From Halomonas sp. 328 (GTDB lineage: Bacteria; Pseudomonadota; Gammaproteobacteria; Pseudomonadales; Halomonadaceae), in the NCBI RefSeq assembly GCF_015645095.1, contig NZ_JADOTW010000029.1:1-50966 (forward strand): a stretch of DNA of 50,966 nucleotides. Direction: 5' to 3'. Under the pieces are notes generated by a model. It did not search any database, was not told the origin of the DNA, and saw only the letters and a program-made list of their open reading frames with translations. The position numbers were made by a program, and so were the translations under genes. Positions 39,546 to 47,513 of the stretch are shown here, piece by piece. Numbering within the stretch: position 1 is the stretch's first letter; every line of letters begins with the position of its first letter.

Positions 39546-39971
39546 ATGACCCTCTATGTGCTCCTCGAATGGGTGATCTCCTTCCTGCTGGTGGCCGGCG
39601 GCCTCTTCGCCTTCACCGGCTCCCTGGGGATGCTGCAGTTCAAGGACTTCTTCATGCGCCTGCATGGCCCCACCAAGGGCACCACCCTGGGCATCGGCTG
39701 CATCCTGATCGCCTCGATGCTCTACTTCACGGTGACCCAGGGCGACTTCCATGTGCAGGAGCTGCTGATCACCCTCTTCCTCTTCATTACCGCCCCGGTG
39801 ACCGGGCATATCCTCGCCAAGACCGGCCTGCACATGCACCTGCGCTTTATCACCGGCACCCGCGGCGCCACCCCGGAGTTCCTCGACGAGGACGTGGGCC
39901 AGCACCGGGTCGAGCGGCCGCCGCGCCCCAAGCGCCCGAAGCGGCGCGCCAGGGCCCGCCGCTGGCTATAG
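39546..39971 (+). CDS. Antiporter subunit G, second operon (MrpG/PhaG)
   Basis: This 141-residue subunit has three hydrophobic segments and the motif GMLQFKDFFMRLHGPTKGTTLG, with a strongly basic tail (RPPRPKRPKRRARARRW), unlike the acidic-mixed tail of MnhG. It closes the second operon. A CCCTGG-CCAGGG hairpin (39986-40003) follows without a T run, ahead of convergent hemH. Confidence 0.93.
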   Translation: MTLYVLLEWVISFLLVAGGLFAFTGSLGMLQFKDFFMRLHGPTKGTTLGIGCILIASMLYFTVTQGDFHVQELLITLFLFITAPVTGHILAKTGLHMHLRFITGTRGATPEFLDEDVGQHRVERPPRPKRPKRRARARRWL

Positions 39972-40053
39972 AGAGGGCCTACCCGCCCTGGGCTATGCCA
40001 GGGCTATGGCAGCTCGCTTGGTTCATGGAGCGATCCAACCACGCTAGCGCGGC

Positions 40054-41043
40054 CTACCAGCCCTGGGAGTGGGTCTTGACCAGTTCGGCGAGCAGGCCGA
40101 TATGGTCGTCCCGGTCGTTGAGGGCCGGGATATAGCGATAGGTCTTGCCCCCCGCCTCGATAAAGTTCTCCCGGTTCTCCTCCTCCAGCTCCTCCAGGGT
40201 CTCCAGGCAGTCGGCGGCGAAGGCGGGGCTGATGATGTCCACGTGCGCGACGCCGCTGCCGCCCCAGGCCTTGAGGGTCTCGTCGGTGTAGGGCTTGAGC
40301 CACTCCTCGCGACCGAAGCGCGACTGGTAGCAGAGCTGCCACTCCTCCTCGCCGAGCCCCAGGGCCTCGGCCACCAGTTCGCTGGTGCGCTGGCAGTGAC
40401 GGGGGTAGGGGTCGCCCTGGTCGGCATAGCGCTGGGGAATGCCGTGGTAGGAGAACATCAGCTTGCCGCGCTCGCCGTCATGGGCCGCCCAGTGCTCGCG
40501 GATACTCGCCGCCAGGGCGCCGATATAGGCGGGGTGGTCATGGTAGTCGCGAATGAAGCGCAGCTCCGGCAGGTGCGGGCAAGGGGCCAGGGCCCGGGCC
40601 AGGCCATCGAAGACCGCCGCCGTGGTGGAGCGGGAGAACTGCGGATAGAGGGGCAGCACCAGGATCCGATCGGCGCCGGCCTGGCGCAGCCTGAGGCCCG
40701 CCTCCACCAGGGAGGGGTTGCCGTAGGTCATGGCCAGCTCCACCGGGATGGCCTCGCCCAGCTCCGCTTTGAGGCGCTCGCCCAGGGCCCGCTGCTGACG
40801 CCGCCCGATGGCCAGCAGCGGCGAGCCGTCGTCGGTCCACACCGAGGCATAGGCCTTGGCCACCCGCGGCGGACGAATGCGCAGGATCACCCCATGGAGG
40901 ATCGGCCACCATAGCCAGCGGGGCGCATCCACCACCCGGCGGTCGCTGAGAAACTCCGCCAGGTAGCGGCGCACCGCCTGGGGGGTGGGGGCATCCGGGG
41001 TACCCAGGTTGACCAGCATGACGCCGAATCGGGGGTTGGACAT
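40054..41043 (-). CDS. hemH: Ferrochelatase HemH
   Basis: Ferrochelatase inserts Fe2+ into protoporphyrin IX to make heme. The 329-residue protein has VMLVNLGTPDAPTPQAVRRY at the start, LPLYPQFSRSTT near residue 130, the catalytic histidine in LMFSYHGIPQRY near 195, and the metal-path glutamate in FAADCLETLEELEEE near 265. AGGAG lies six bases upstream. It is divergent from the iron-sulfur photolyase-like gene across a 140-base gap containing a candidate light-responsive operator. TACAAT (minus, 41109-41114) is a possible -10. It removes a photosensitising porphyrin, so light control would make sense. Confidence 0.96.
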   Translation of the reverse strand: MSNPRFGVMLVNLGTPDAPTPQAVRRYLAEFLSDRRVVDAPRWLWWPILHGVILRIRPPRVAKAYASVWTDDGSPLLAIGRRQQRALGERLKAELGEAIPVELAMTYGNPSLVEAGLRLRQAGADRILVLPLYPQFSRSTTAAVFDGLARALAPCPHLPELRFIRDYHDHPAYIGALAASIREHWAAHDGERGKLMFSYHGIPQRYADQGDPYPRHCQRTSELVAEALGLGEEEWQLCYQSRFGREEWLKPYTDETLKAWGGSGVAHVDIISPAFAADCLETLEELEEENRENFIEAGGKTYRYIPALNDRDDHIGLLAELVKTHSQGW

Positions 41044-41139
41044 AAGAGGCTCCTGATTGGTGTGGCGTCACCGGGCCATGGCACGCCGACGTCGTTGAAT
41101 CGCGAGCCATTGTATCAGCGGCTCGCGATAAGGCGGAAT

Positions 41140-41173
41140 AAAGTTATACTATCATGAATATTTGTATAACTTT
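41140..41173 (+). promoter_or_regulatory. Palindromic operator upstream of the FeS photolyase-like gene (candidate LitR-type site)
   Basis: Perfect 10-bp arms AAAGTTATAC (41140-41149) and GTATAACTTT (41164-41173) flank 14 bases. Within them TATACT-N12-TGTATA (41145-41168) matches 11 of 12 fixed positions of the P. putida PplR1 site T(G/A)TACA-N12-TGTA(C/T)A. TATACT could also serve as the -10, so a bound regulator would block the promoter. Confidence 0.6.
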
Positions 41174-41183
41174 AGGCGAGACC

Positions 41184-42782
41184 ATGTCCAAGCCTCTGAT
41201 CCTGATCCTGGGTGACCAGCTCAGCCACGACCTGCCGAGCCTGGCCGACCTCCCCGACGCGGCGGTGATCGCCCTCTGCGAGGTGGCCGACGAGGGGCGC
41301 TATGTGCCCCACCATCCCCAGAAGATCGCCATGATGCTGGCGGCCATGCGCCACTTCGCCGACGAGCTGCGCGAGCGTGGCCTGAGGGTGCACTACAGCG
41401 CCCTCGACAGCCCGGACAATACCCAGTCGCTGGTCGGCGAGGCGGAGCGCCTGGCCCACCACCATGGCTGCGACGAGATTCGCGTGACGCGTCCCGGCGA
41501 GTGGCGACTGTGGGAGGCCTTCAGGGCGCGCCAGGCCGGGCCCCTGCCCTGGCGACTGCTCGAGGACAGCCGCTTCTATACCACCCCGGATGACTTCGCC
41601 GCCTGGATGCGGGGCCGCAAGCAGCCGCGCCTCGAGCACTTCTACCGGGCCCAGCGACGCGCCACCGGCCTGCTGATGGCGGGCGACGCCCCGCTGGGGG
41701 GACAATGGAACTATGACGCCGACAATCGCCAACCCCTGGACGATGCGCCCCCTCCCCCCAGACCGCCCCGCCACCGGGCGGATGCCATCACCGAGGCGGT
41801 GCTCGAGCTGGTGGGGGAGCACTTCGGCGAGCATTTCGGTCGCCTCGAGGGCTTCGACTGGCCGGTGACCCGGGCCCAGGCCCGGGCCGAGCTGGACGAC
41901 TTTCTCGCGGCTCGCCTGCCCCATTTCGGCCGCTACCAGGATGCCATCAGCGACACGGCGCCGTGGCTCTTCCACTCGCGGCTCGCCGCGGCTCTCAACC
42001 TGGGCCTGCTCTCTCCTCGCGAGGTGTGCGAAGCCGCAGAGCGCGAGTACCTCGAGGGGCGCGCGCCGCTGAACTCGGTAGAGGGCTTTATTCGCCAGAT
42101 CCTCGGCTGGCGGGAGTACGTGCGGGGCCTCTACTGGACCCGCATGCCGGCCTACAAGCGCGGCAATCACCTGGGGGCCAGCCGCGGCCTGCCGAGCTGC
42201 TACTGGAGCGGCGACACCGAGCTGCGCTGCCTCAGGCGCGCCATCGAGATGACCCGCGACCACGCCTATGCCCACCATATCCAGCGACTGATGGTGACCG
42301 GCAACTTCGCCCTGCTCTGCGGGGTGTCGCCCCAGGCGCTCTGCGACTGGTACCTGGCGGTCTACGCGGATGCCTGCGAGTGGGTGGAGCTGCCCAATAC
42401 CCTGGGCATGGTATTGCACGCCGATGGGGGCCTGATGGGCTCCAAACCCTACTGCGCCTCCGGCAAGTACATCGACCGCATGTCGGATCACTGCCGCCAC
42501 TGCCGCTATGACCCCAAGCGGCTCACCGGCACCCACGCCTGCCCCCTCAACAGCCTCTACTGGCATTTCCTGATGCGCCACCGGGAGCCCCTGGCGGACA
42601 ACCCCCGGATGCGCCTGATCTATGCCGGCCTGGCGCGCATGAGCGAGGCCAAGCGCGAGGCCATCACCCAGCAGGCCGAGGCCTTCCTCGCCCGCCTGGC
42701 CTGCGACACAGCGCCCCGCTGGGAGGGCGGTGGAGAAGCCAAACGACACGCCAAGGGCTATCGGAAAGAAAAGAGGGAGTGA
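41184..42782 (+). CDS. Iron-sulfur cryptochrome/photolyase-related protein (CryB/FeS-BCP type)
   Basis: This 532-residue protein has the DPRP N-terminal fold (LILILGDQLSHDL), not the classical photolyase start. C349, C437, C440 and C453 have the same spacing as the four [4Fe-4S] ligands I recall for Rhodobacter CryB (346, 434, 437, 450). The FAD domain includes GFIRQILGWREYVRGLYW, MTRDHAYAHHIQRLMVTGNFALLCG and NTLGMVLHADGGLMGSKPY. Relatives repair (6-4) photoproducts or act as photoreceptors. ATG 41184 follows AGGCGAG; an in-frame ATG at 41154 lies inside the operator and is unlikely. Confidence 0.92.
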   Translation: MSKPLILILGDQLSHDLPSLADLPDAAVIALCEVADEGRYVPHHPQKIAMMLAAMRHFADELRERGLRVHYSALDSPDNTQSLVGEAERLAHHHGCDEIRVTRPGEWRLWEAFRARQAGPLPWRLLEDSRFYTTPDDFAAWMRGRKQPRLEHFYRAQRRATGLLMAGDAPLGGQWNYDADNRQPLDDAPPPPRPPRHRADAITEAVLELVGEHFGEHFGRLEGFDWPVTRAQARAELDDFLAARLPHFGRYQDAISDTAPWLFHSRLAAALNLGLLSPREVCEAAEREYLEGRAPLNSVEGFIRQILGWREYVRGLYWTRMPAYKRGNHLGASRGLPSCYWSGDTELRCLRRAIEMTRDHAYAHHIQRLMVTGNFALLCGVSPQALCDWYLAVYADACEWVELPNTLGMVLHADGGLMGSKPYCASGKYIDRMSDHCRHCRYDPKRLTGTHACPLNSLYWHFLMRHREPLADNPRMRLIYAGLARMSEAKREAITQQAEAFLARLACDTAPRWEGGGEAKRHAKGYRKEKRE

Positions 42783-42822
42783 GCGCAGGGAAGCGGGCGT
42801 CGCCGACGGAAACGGCGACGAG

Positions 42823-42839
42823 GGCCTTCTTAGAAGGCC
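42823..42839. terminator. Hairpin with a stop codon in its loop, between convergent genes
   Basis: GGCCTTC and GAAGGCC form a perfect 7-bp stem with loop TTA, the complement of the DUF6482-like TAA stop. A second hairpin, GTCGCC...GGCGAC, is adjacent at 42800-42820. Together they occupy the 47-base gap between convergent genes and could limit read-through from both sides. There is no T run. Confidence 0.4.
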
Positions 42840-43132
42840 AGGGGAACGCGGGAGGTCAGGGGGTCGTGGTAGTGGGCGTCACGACCGATCACCTCGTCCT
42901 GGGGCACGTACTGCACCAGGTAGGCGCGGTGGATGCCGGCACGCTTGAGTTCCAGGTAGATGTCGTCCAGGGCACGAAACATCATCGGCTTGCCGGCCCG
43001 GGTCAGCAGGTCGCGCTTGCCCTCCAGGTCCTCCACTTCCACCTGGTAGAAGCGACTCCCGGAATGGGTGATGACGCGGATCTCGAAATTGTCATGACTG
43101 GCCACGTAGGCCTTCAGATGATGAATATCCAT
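42830..43132 (-). CDS. DUF6482-like small protein, unknown function
   Basis: This 100-residue soluble protein begins MDIHHLKAYVASHDNFEIRV and has a conserved middle (SGSRFYQVEVEDLEG, RALDDIYLELKRAGI, AYLVQYVPQDEVIG). I recognise the pattern from Halomonas-group proteins annotated DUF6482, without known function. GGAGGG lies just upstream of the ATG. No signal peptide, cysteine or catalytic motif is evident. It is a single gene, convergent with the photolyase-like gene. Confidence 0.8.
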   Translation of the reverse strand: MDIHHLKAYVASHDNFEIRVITHSGSRFYQVEVEDLEGKRDLLTRAGKPMMFRALDDIYLELKRAGIHRAYLVQYVPQDEVIGRDAHYHDPLTSRVPLAF

Positions 43133-43260
43133 AATCCCTCCAAAGCAAAGCAGGTAACTCTTCCCTGCACACTGAATGCATCAAATGACAATGCGATGAC
43201 ACTCAGATAGTGGTCCTATGACCTTTGCCTTGCCCGGAGGGTTCCCCGGCCGACCGTCGG

Positions 43261-43554
43261 TTACTGATATTCGGAAGGGTCGATGGCCTTGCCCAAGGAG
43301 TTACGGTCCACCCACTTGCCGGCCTTGGTCTCCTTGTAGCGGAACACCACCCGGTCGCCCACGCTGACCGGCAGCTCGGCATCCTCGGTCTGGTAGCTGT
43401 AGGTCTCGCCTTCCACCACCAGCTGGTAGCGATAGAGGTCGGGCATGCCCAGCCACTCCTTGAAGGGGCCCTCCCGTTCCAGGGACTGCAGTTCGCCGCG
43501 CCCCTCCAGCTTGGGGGTGCGCTTGCGGCCGCCGCGTCGAAATCCGCCTGCCAT
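43261..43554 (-). CDS. Hypothetical small protein with basic N-terminus
   Basis: This 97-residue protein starts with a glycine/arginine/lysine-rich segment (MAGGFRRGGRKRTPKLEGRG), suggesting nucleic-acid contact. A beta-rich part follows (LYRYQLVVEGETYSYQTEDAELPVSVGDRVVFRYKE) resembling a small barrel, though no named domain is certain. AGGAG lies six bases before ATG. It is 106 bases downstream of dnaB on the same strand and may be read with it. Function unknown. Confidence 0.75.
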   Translation of the reverse strand: MAGGFRRGGRKRTPKLEGRGELQSLEREGPFKEWLGMPDLYRYQLVVEGETYSYQTEDAELPVSVGDRVVFRYKETKAGKWVDRNSLGKAIDPSEYQ

Positions 43555-43660
43555 GGTTGTCTCCTGTCGATGATCGAGGGTCGCGATTATACGGGGCCGA
43601 GCCCAGGCCTCAAGTCGCCGTCACCAGCATCCCGTGGTCACTCGCCCGAATGGGGCGCCA

Positions 43661-45049
43661 TCACTCGTTCATATGCTGGCCGTAGCTGTCCGGGGCCAGG
43701 TCCTCGAAGCGGGTGTACTTGCCGATAAAGGCCATGTGCACGGTGCCGATGGGGCCGTTACGCTGCTTGCCGATGATCAGCTCCGCCAACCCCTTGTTGT
43801 CGGGATTATCGGCGTTGTACACCTCGTCACGATAGACGAAGGCGATGACGTCGGCATCCTGCTCGATGGCCCCGGACTCGCGCAGGTCCGACATCACCGG
43901 GCGCTTGTTGGGACGCTGCTCCAGGGAGCGGTTGAGCTGCGACAGGGCGATCACCGGGCAACCGAACTCCTTGGCGAGGCCCTTCAGGGAGCGGGAGATC
44001 TCGGAGATCTCGCCGGTGCGGTTCTCGGAGAAGCCGGGGATCTGCATCAGCTGCAGGTAGTCGATCATGATCAGGCCGATGTTGCCGTGCTCCCGGGCGA
44101 TGCGCCGCACCCGCGAGCGCATCTCGTTGGGCGACAGGGCCGCGGTATCGTCGATGAACAGCTGCTTGTCCTTGAGCAGGTTGACCGCCGAGGTGAGCCG
44201 CGGCCAATCCTCGTCCTCCAGCTGGCCGGTGCGCACCCGGGTCTGGTCGATGCGCCCCAGGGAGGAGAGCATCCGCAGCATCAGGGCGTCCGCCGGCATC
44301 TCCATGGAGAAGACCACCACCGGCTTGTCGCCGGAGATCACCGCATGTTCCACCAGGTTCATGGCGAAGGTGGTCTTGCCCATCGACGGACGCCCGGCAA
44401 TGATCACCAGGTCCGAGGGCTGCAGCCCCGAGGTCATGTCGTCCAGGTCGCGGAAGCCGGTGGAGAGGCCGGTCATCTGCCCCTTGAGGTTGAACAGCTC
44501 GTCGATGCGATCCACCGCCTTGGCCAGCAGTTCGCTCATGCCGATGGCGCCGCCGGACTTGGGGCGCTCCTCGCTGATCTGGAAGACCAGCCGCTCCGCC
44601 TCGTTGACCAGCTCGTCGGCGGGACGCCCCTGGGGGGCGAAGGCGCTCTCGGCCACCTGGTTGGCGGCCTGGATCAGCTTGCGCAGGGTCGCCCGCTCGC
44701 GGACGATCTCCGAGTAGGCGCGAATATTGCTGGCCGAAGGGGTGTTGCGGGCCAGCTCCGCCAGGTAGGCGAGCCCGCCCACCGTCTCCAGCTGGTCGCG
44801 ATTCTCCAGGGCCTCGGAGAGGGTCACCACGTCCAGGGGGTGGGCGCCCTCCGCCAGGGTCTGCATGGCATTGAAGATCAGCCGATGCTCGTAGCGATAG
44901 AAGTCATTGGCGGTGAGCCGCTCGGAGACGGTATCCCAGGCCTGGTTGTCGAGCATCAAGCCGCCCAGCACCGACTGTTCCGCCTCAAGGGAGTGGGGCG
45001 GCACCTTGAGGGCGGCGGTTTCCTGATCGGACTCGGCGAATTCATTCAT
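43661..45049 (-). CDS. dnaB: Replicative DNA helicase DnaB
   Basis: DnaB is the hexameric 5'-3' helicase of the replication fork. The 462-residue protein has the N-terminal primase-interacting domain (LKVPPHSLEAEQSVLGGLMLD), a linker, and the RecA-like motor: Walker A AGRPSMGKTTFAMN near residue 210, IMIDYLQLMQIPG near 315, ALSQLNRSLEQRPNKRPVMSDLRESGAIEQDADVI with the arginine finger region, and IGKQRNGPIGT near the end. No intein is present. It follows the rpsF-rplI operon but is separated by a strong terminator. Confidence 0.97.
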   Translation of the reverse strand: MNEFAESDQETAALKVPPHSLEAEQSVLGGLMLDNQAWDTVSERLTANDFYRYEHRLIFNAMQTLAEGAHPLDVVTLSEALENRDQLETVGGLAYLAELARNTPSASNIRAYSEIVRERATLRKLIQAANQVAESAFAPQGRPADELVNEAERLVFQISEERPKSGGAIGMSELLAKAVDRIDELFNLKGQMTGLSTGFRDLDDMTSGLQPSDLVIIAGRPSMGKTTFAMNLVEHAVISGDKPVVVFSMEMPADALMLRMLSSLGRIDQTRVRTGQLEDEDWPRLTSAVNLLKDKQLFIDDTAALSPNEMRSRVRRIAREHGNIGLIMIDYLQLMQIPGFSENRTGEISEISRSLKGLAKEFGCPVIALSQLNRSLEQRPNKRPVMSDLRESGAIEQDADVIAFVYRDEVYNADNPDNKGLAELIIGKQRNGPIGTVHMAFIGKYTRFEDLAPDSYGQHMNE

Positions 45050-45100
45050 GACGCGATACGGGCCTTGGCTGGAACGAGACGGCTCGGGGCGAGCCCGAGC

Positions 45101-45129
45101 ATTCTACCTCAAGCGACGCCCGATGTGGC
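45101..45129 (-). promoter_or_regulatory. Weak candidate promoter of dnaB
   Basis: On the minus strand GCCACA (45124-45129) and TAGAAT (45101-45106) are 17 bases apart, beyond the rplI terminator and 52 bases before the dnaB ATG. The -10 is good and the -35 is poor. A CTCGGG...CCCGAG hairpin lies in the resulting leader. Confidence 0.35.
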
Positions 45130-45160
45130 TCGGGCAAGCCGCGGGATCGCCAGAGACGCG

Positions 45161-45193
45161 AAAGGCCCCGGGGGACGAACCCCCGGGGCCTTT
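45161..45193 (-). terminator. Terminator after rplI
   Basis: A perfect 14-bp stem (AAAGGCCCCGGGGG / CCCCCGGGGCCTTT) with a five-base loop lies about 40 bases after the rplI stop. It ends in T on either strand, so it may act both ways, and it separates the ribosomal operon from dnaB. Confidence 0.8.
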
Positions 45194-45234
45194 CCTGCCC
45201 CGCCGCCCGAAGGGACGGGGCGAGTGGCGGTCGC

Positions 45235-45681
45235 TTACTCGGCGACGACCACGATGCGCACGGTGGCGCCGACTTCGGCATGCAGCTGCAGGTCGATGTC
45301 GTACTCGCCGGTGGCACGGATCGGACCTTCCGGCATGCGCACTTCGCTCTTGGCGACGTCGAGACCGGCCTGGCTCAGGGCCTCGGCCAGGTCACGCGGA
45401 CCGATGGAACCGAACAGCTTGCCCTCGTCGCCGGCCTTGGCGACCAGGGAGAGTTCGATCTCGGACAGCTCGGCGGCACGCGCCTCGGCCACGGCCTTGC
45501 GCTCGGCGGCCTGGGCCTCGAGCTCGGCACGCTGGGCCTCGAAGGCCGCCACGTTGTCCTTGGTGGCCGGCACGGCCAGGCCGTACGGGACCAGGTAGTT
45601 ACGGCCGTAACCGGCCTTGACGGTCACCTGGTCACCCAGGCCACCCAGCTTGCCAATCTTGTCGAGCAGAATGACTTCCAT
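45235..45681 (-). CDS. rplI: 50S ribosomal protein L9
   Basis: This 148-residue protein is the normal L9 length (E. coli 149). The N-terminal RNA-binding domain [19 protein letters not shown]...[13 protein letters not shown] is intact, joined by the long charged connecting helix (residues 40-80, [22 protein letters not shown]) to the C-terminal domain ([14 protein letters not shown]). It is the last gene of rpsF-rpsR-DUF2232-rplI. Confidence 0.97.
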   Translation of the reverse strand: MEVILLDKIGKLGGLGDQVTVKAGYGRNYLVPYGLAVPATKDNVAAFEAQRAELEAQAAERKAVAEARAAELSEIELSLVAKAGDEGKLFGSIGPRDLAEALSQAGLDVAKSEVRMPEGPIRATGEYDIDLQLHAEVGATVRIVVVAE

Positions 45682-45696
45682 CTCGTGAACCTCTTG

Positions 45697-46548
45697 TCAG
45701 TCGCTGCGGGCCAGGCGTCCGCGGAGATCCGCGAAGCTGTCGATAACGGCCAGCAGCAGCACAATCAGAATCGTGGGCCAGGTGGCGATCAGCAGTACAT
45801 AGAAGGCCACCAACCAGAGCCCGTTCATCCCCTTGATACCGATAATACCGTGAATCAGCGCGATGCCGGCGATCAGCAGCGGCACCCAGGTGAGCATGGC
45901 CAGGGCGGGAAGGCCCAGGGCCAGGCCCATGATGCCCAGCGCCAGCAGGATGGCGAACTCGCGGGGTGCCAGGCGCAGGCCATGGAACTCCTCGCGGAAG
46001 CCGCCGGGGTTATAGAGCCCCGCCTGCCAGGCACGCCCCAGGGCCAGACAGCCCACCGCGGCCAGGCTCACCATCAGGCCGGTGACCCCACCCACCAGGA
46101 GCGTCGCCACCTGCTCGGTGGCAATGCCCTGGTTGGCCAGCTCGCGGAGCATGGCATCCACCTCCGCGGAGCTCTGCCGCAGCTGCTCCAGCAGCGGGCC
46201 CACGCCCCCGGGGGGGACGAAGACACCGAGCTGGACCATCCCCGCCGCGGCCAGGGCCCCGACGATCAGCGCCTCGCTCCAGCTCGCCCGCGCCCGCAGC
46301 ACCACCGCCATCAGGGTGGCCAGCAGCACGCAGGCCAGGGGAATCACGTCCCCCTGCATCCACCACCAGCCGGCGGGCAGCGCGGCGGCGAGGATCACCG
46401 GCAGGGCCGGCGACATGCCGCGGCGCAGGGTCACCAGGGCGGCGATGGCGGCGCTCAGCCAGAACAGCCAGGGCACCAGGGCGGCGATCGCCGCCGCTGC
46501 CACCGCCTGGGGCGTTCCACGCATCAGCCATCGGGCGAAGGGCAGCAT
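45697..46548 (-). CDS. DUF2232 family integral membrane protein
   Basis: This 283-residue, very hydrophobic protein has about eight membrane helices (for example residues 13-38, 47-64, 68-85, 95-111, 148-170, 199-220 and 250-270) and a conserved loop with YNPGGFREEFHGLRL near 180. Placement between rpsR and rplI is characteristic of DUF2232 (YybS-like) proteins in gammaproteobacteria. No function is established; the operon suggests a link to growth. It occupies the place of priB in E. coli. Confidence 0.85.
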   Translation of the reverse strand: MLPFARWLMRGTPQAVAAAAIAALVPWLFWLSAAIAALVTLRRGMSPALPVILAAALPAGWWWMQGDVIPLACVLLATLMAVVLRARASWSEALIVGALAAAGMVQLGVFVPPGGVGPLLEQLRQSSAEVDAMLRELANQGIATEQVATLLVGGVTGLMVSLAAVGCLALGRAWQAGLYNPGGFREEFHGLRLAPREFAILLALGIMGLALGLPALAMLTWVPLLIAGIALIHGIIGIKGMNGLWLVAFYVLLIATWPTILIVLLLAVIDSFADLRGRLARSD

Positions 46549-46560
46549 CGCGAATCCGGC

Positions 46561-46788
46561 TTACTGGTGGCTGTCGGAGTAGGGCAGCAGGGCCAGGTAG
46601 CGGGCGCGCTTGATGGCGGTGGCCAGCTGGCGCTGATAACGGGCCTTGGTGCCGGTGATACGGCTCGGCACGATCTTGCCGGTTTCGGTGACGTAGGCCT
46701 TGAGCGTATCGATGTCTTTGTAGTCGATCTGCTTCACGCCTTCGGCGGTGAAACGGCAGAACTTACGGCGACGGAAAAAGCGTGCCAT
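46561..46788 (-). CDS. rpsR: 30S ribosomal protein S18
   Basis: This 75-residue protein (E. coli 75) begins [19 protein letters not shown] and contains [37 protein letters not shown] cut into the expected helices. S18 binds S6 as a heterodimer on the 30S platform. It is 26 bases from rpsF, its partner. Confidence 0.98.
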   Translation of the reverse strand: MARFFRRRKFCRFTAEGVKQIDYKDIDTLKAYVTETGKIVPSRITGTKARYQRQLATAIKRARYLALLPYSDSHQ

Positions 46789-46814
46789 TGTGAATCTCCT
46801 CTGGGCGTGCGGAA

Positions 46815-47195
46815 TCAGTTAGCTTCGGCGGTTTCGGCGCTGCGCGGCTTCTCTTCGCGACGCGGACGCTTCTCTTCTGCCGGCTTCATCATCGGTGAGG
46901 CTTCGGTGATGGCTTCCTTGCAGCGCACGACCAGGCTGCGGATGATGGCGTCGTTGAAGCGGAAGATGTTCTCGATTTCCTCGAGGGTCTCGCCGCGGCA
47001 CTCGACGTTCATCAGCACATAGTGGGCCTTGTGGATCTTGTTGATCGGGTAGGCCAGGTGACGACGGCCCCAATCTTCCAGGCGATGCACGCTGCCGCCG
47101 CTCTCGGTGACGAGGCTGGTGTAGCGCTCGACCATGGCGGGCACCTGCTCGCTCTGATCCGGGTGGACCATGAAGACGATTTCGTAATGACGCAT
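46815..47195 (-). CDS. rpsF: 30S ribosomal protein S6
   Basis: This 126-residue protein begins [19 protein letters not shown] and has the core [24 protein letters not shown]. The C-terminal tail after residue 95 is extended and mixed-charge ([20 protein letters not shown]) rather than ending in the Glu-Glu that RimK modifies in E. coli, so glutamylation there is doubtful. It is the first gene of the operon. Confidence 0.97.
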   Translation of the reverse strand: MRHYEIVFMVHPDQSEQVPAMVERYTSLVTESGGSVHRLEDWGRRHLAYPINKIHKAHYVLMNVECRGETLEEIENIFRFNDAIIRSLVVRCKEAITEASPMMKPAEEKRPRREEKPRSAETAEAN

Positions 47196-47304
47196 GGTGG
47201 CTCCTTTCGGTTTGACAGCTTCCTGGGGCGCACGGGGGCCCGAAGAAGCAAGGAGGTGATAGTGGAAACACTAACGCCCGCGCGAAGGACGCACGGGCGC
47301 CAAT

Positions 47305-47333
47305 ATTCTAATGACTGCGCGCGCAGCACGCAA
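47305..47333 (-). promoter_or_regulatory. Promoter of rpsF-rpsR-DUF2232-rplI
   Basis: On the minus strand TTGCGT (47328-47333) and TAGAAT (47305-47310) are 17 bases apart, giving a leader of about 100 bases before rpsF. The heptamer array begins at the outer edge of the -35 box. The leader has GC-rich complementary segments, but I could not confirm an S6:S18-binding structure. Confidence 0.5.
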
Positions 47334-47397
47334 GCTGGAAGCTGGAAGCTGGAAGCTGGAAGCTGGAAGCTGGAAGCTGGAAGCTGGAAGCTGGAAG
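47332..47397. repeat. Heptamer tandem array (AAGCTGG), 9 copies
   Basis: Nine perfect copies of AAGCTGG, the same heptamer as at 18534 in another register, plus a partial AAG. As in the first array, a hairpin with T tract (AACCCT...AGGGTTTTC, about 47409-47432) and then degenerate complementary units (CTTCAAGCTTCCGGCTTCCAG, split here as CTTCAAGCTT and CCGGCTTCCAG) follow at 47434-47454. It directly abuts the rpsF promoter. Confidence 0.95.
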
Positions 47398-47480
47398 GCA
47401 GCATTATCCAGCCAACCCTGGGGGCAAGGGTTTTCTTCAAGCTTCCGGCTTCCAGGCGCGAAGCGCCGCTCTTCCAGCTT

Positions 47481-47513
47481 GCGAACGATCGCGCCTACGG
47501 CGCGATCGTTCGC
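47481..47513 (-). terminator. Perfect 15-bp hairpin overlapping the rlmB stop
   Basis: GCGAACGATCGCGCC and GGCGCGATCGTTCGC pair perfectly around TAC, which contains part of the rlmB TAG stop. A smaller GGCGC-GAA-GCGCC hairpin follows. No T run follows, so it may protect the 3' end or be part of a dispersed palindrome rather than an intrinsic terminator. Confidence 0.45.

Noticed and set aside
47196-47300. S6:S18-binding leader RNA upstream of rpsF
   Set aside because: The leader is long and GC-rich enough, but I could not identify the conserved hairpin elements by eye. A covariance-model search would decide.
18534-47397. CRISPR-like arrays
   Set aside because: The repeats are contiguous heptamers without spacers, and no cas gene is present.
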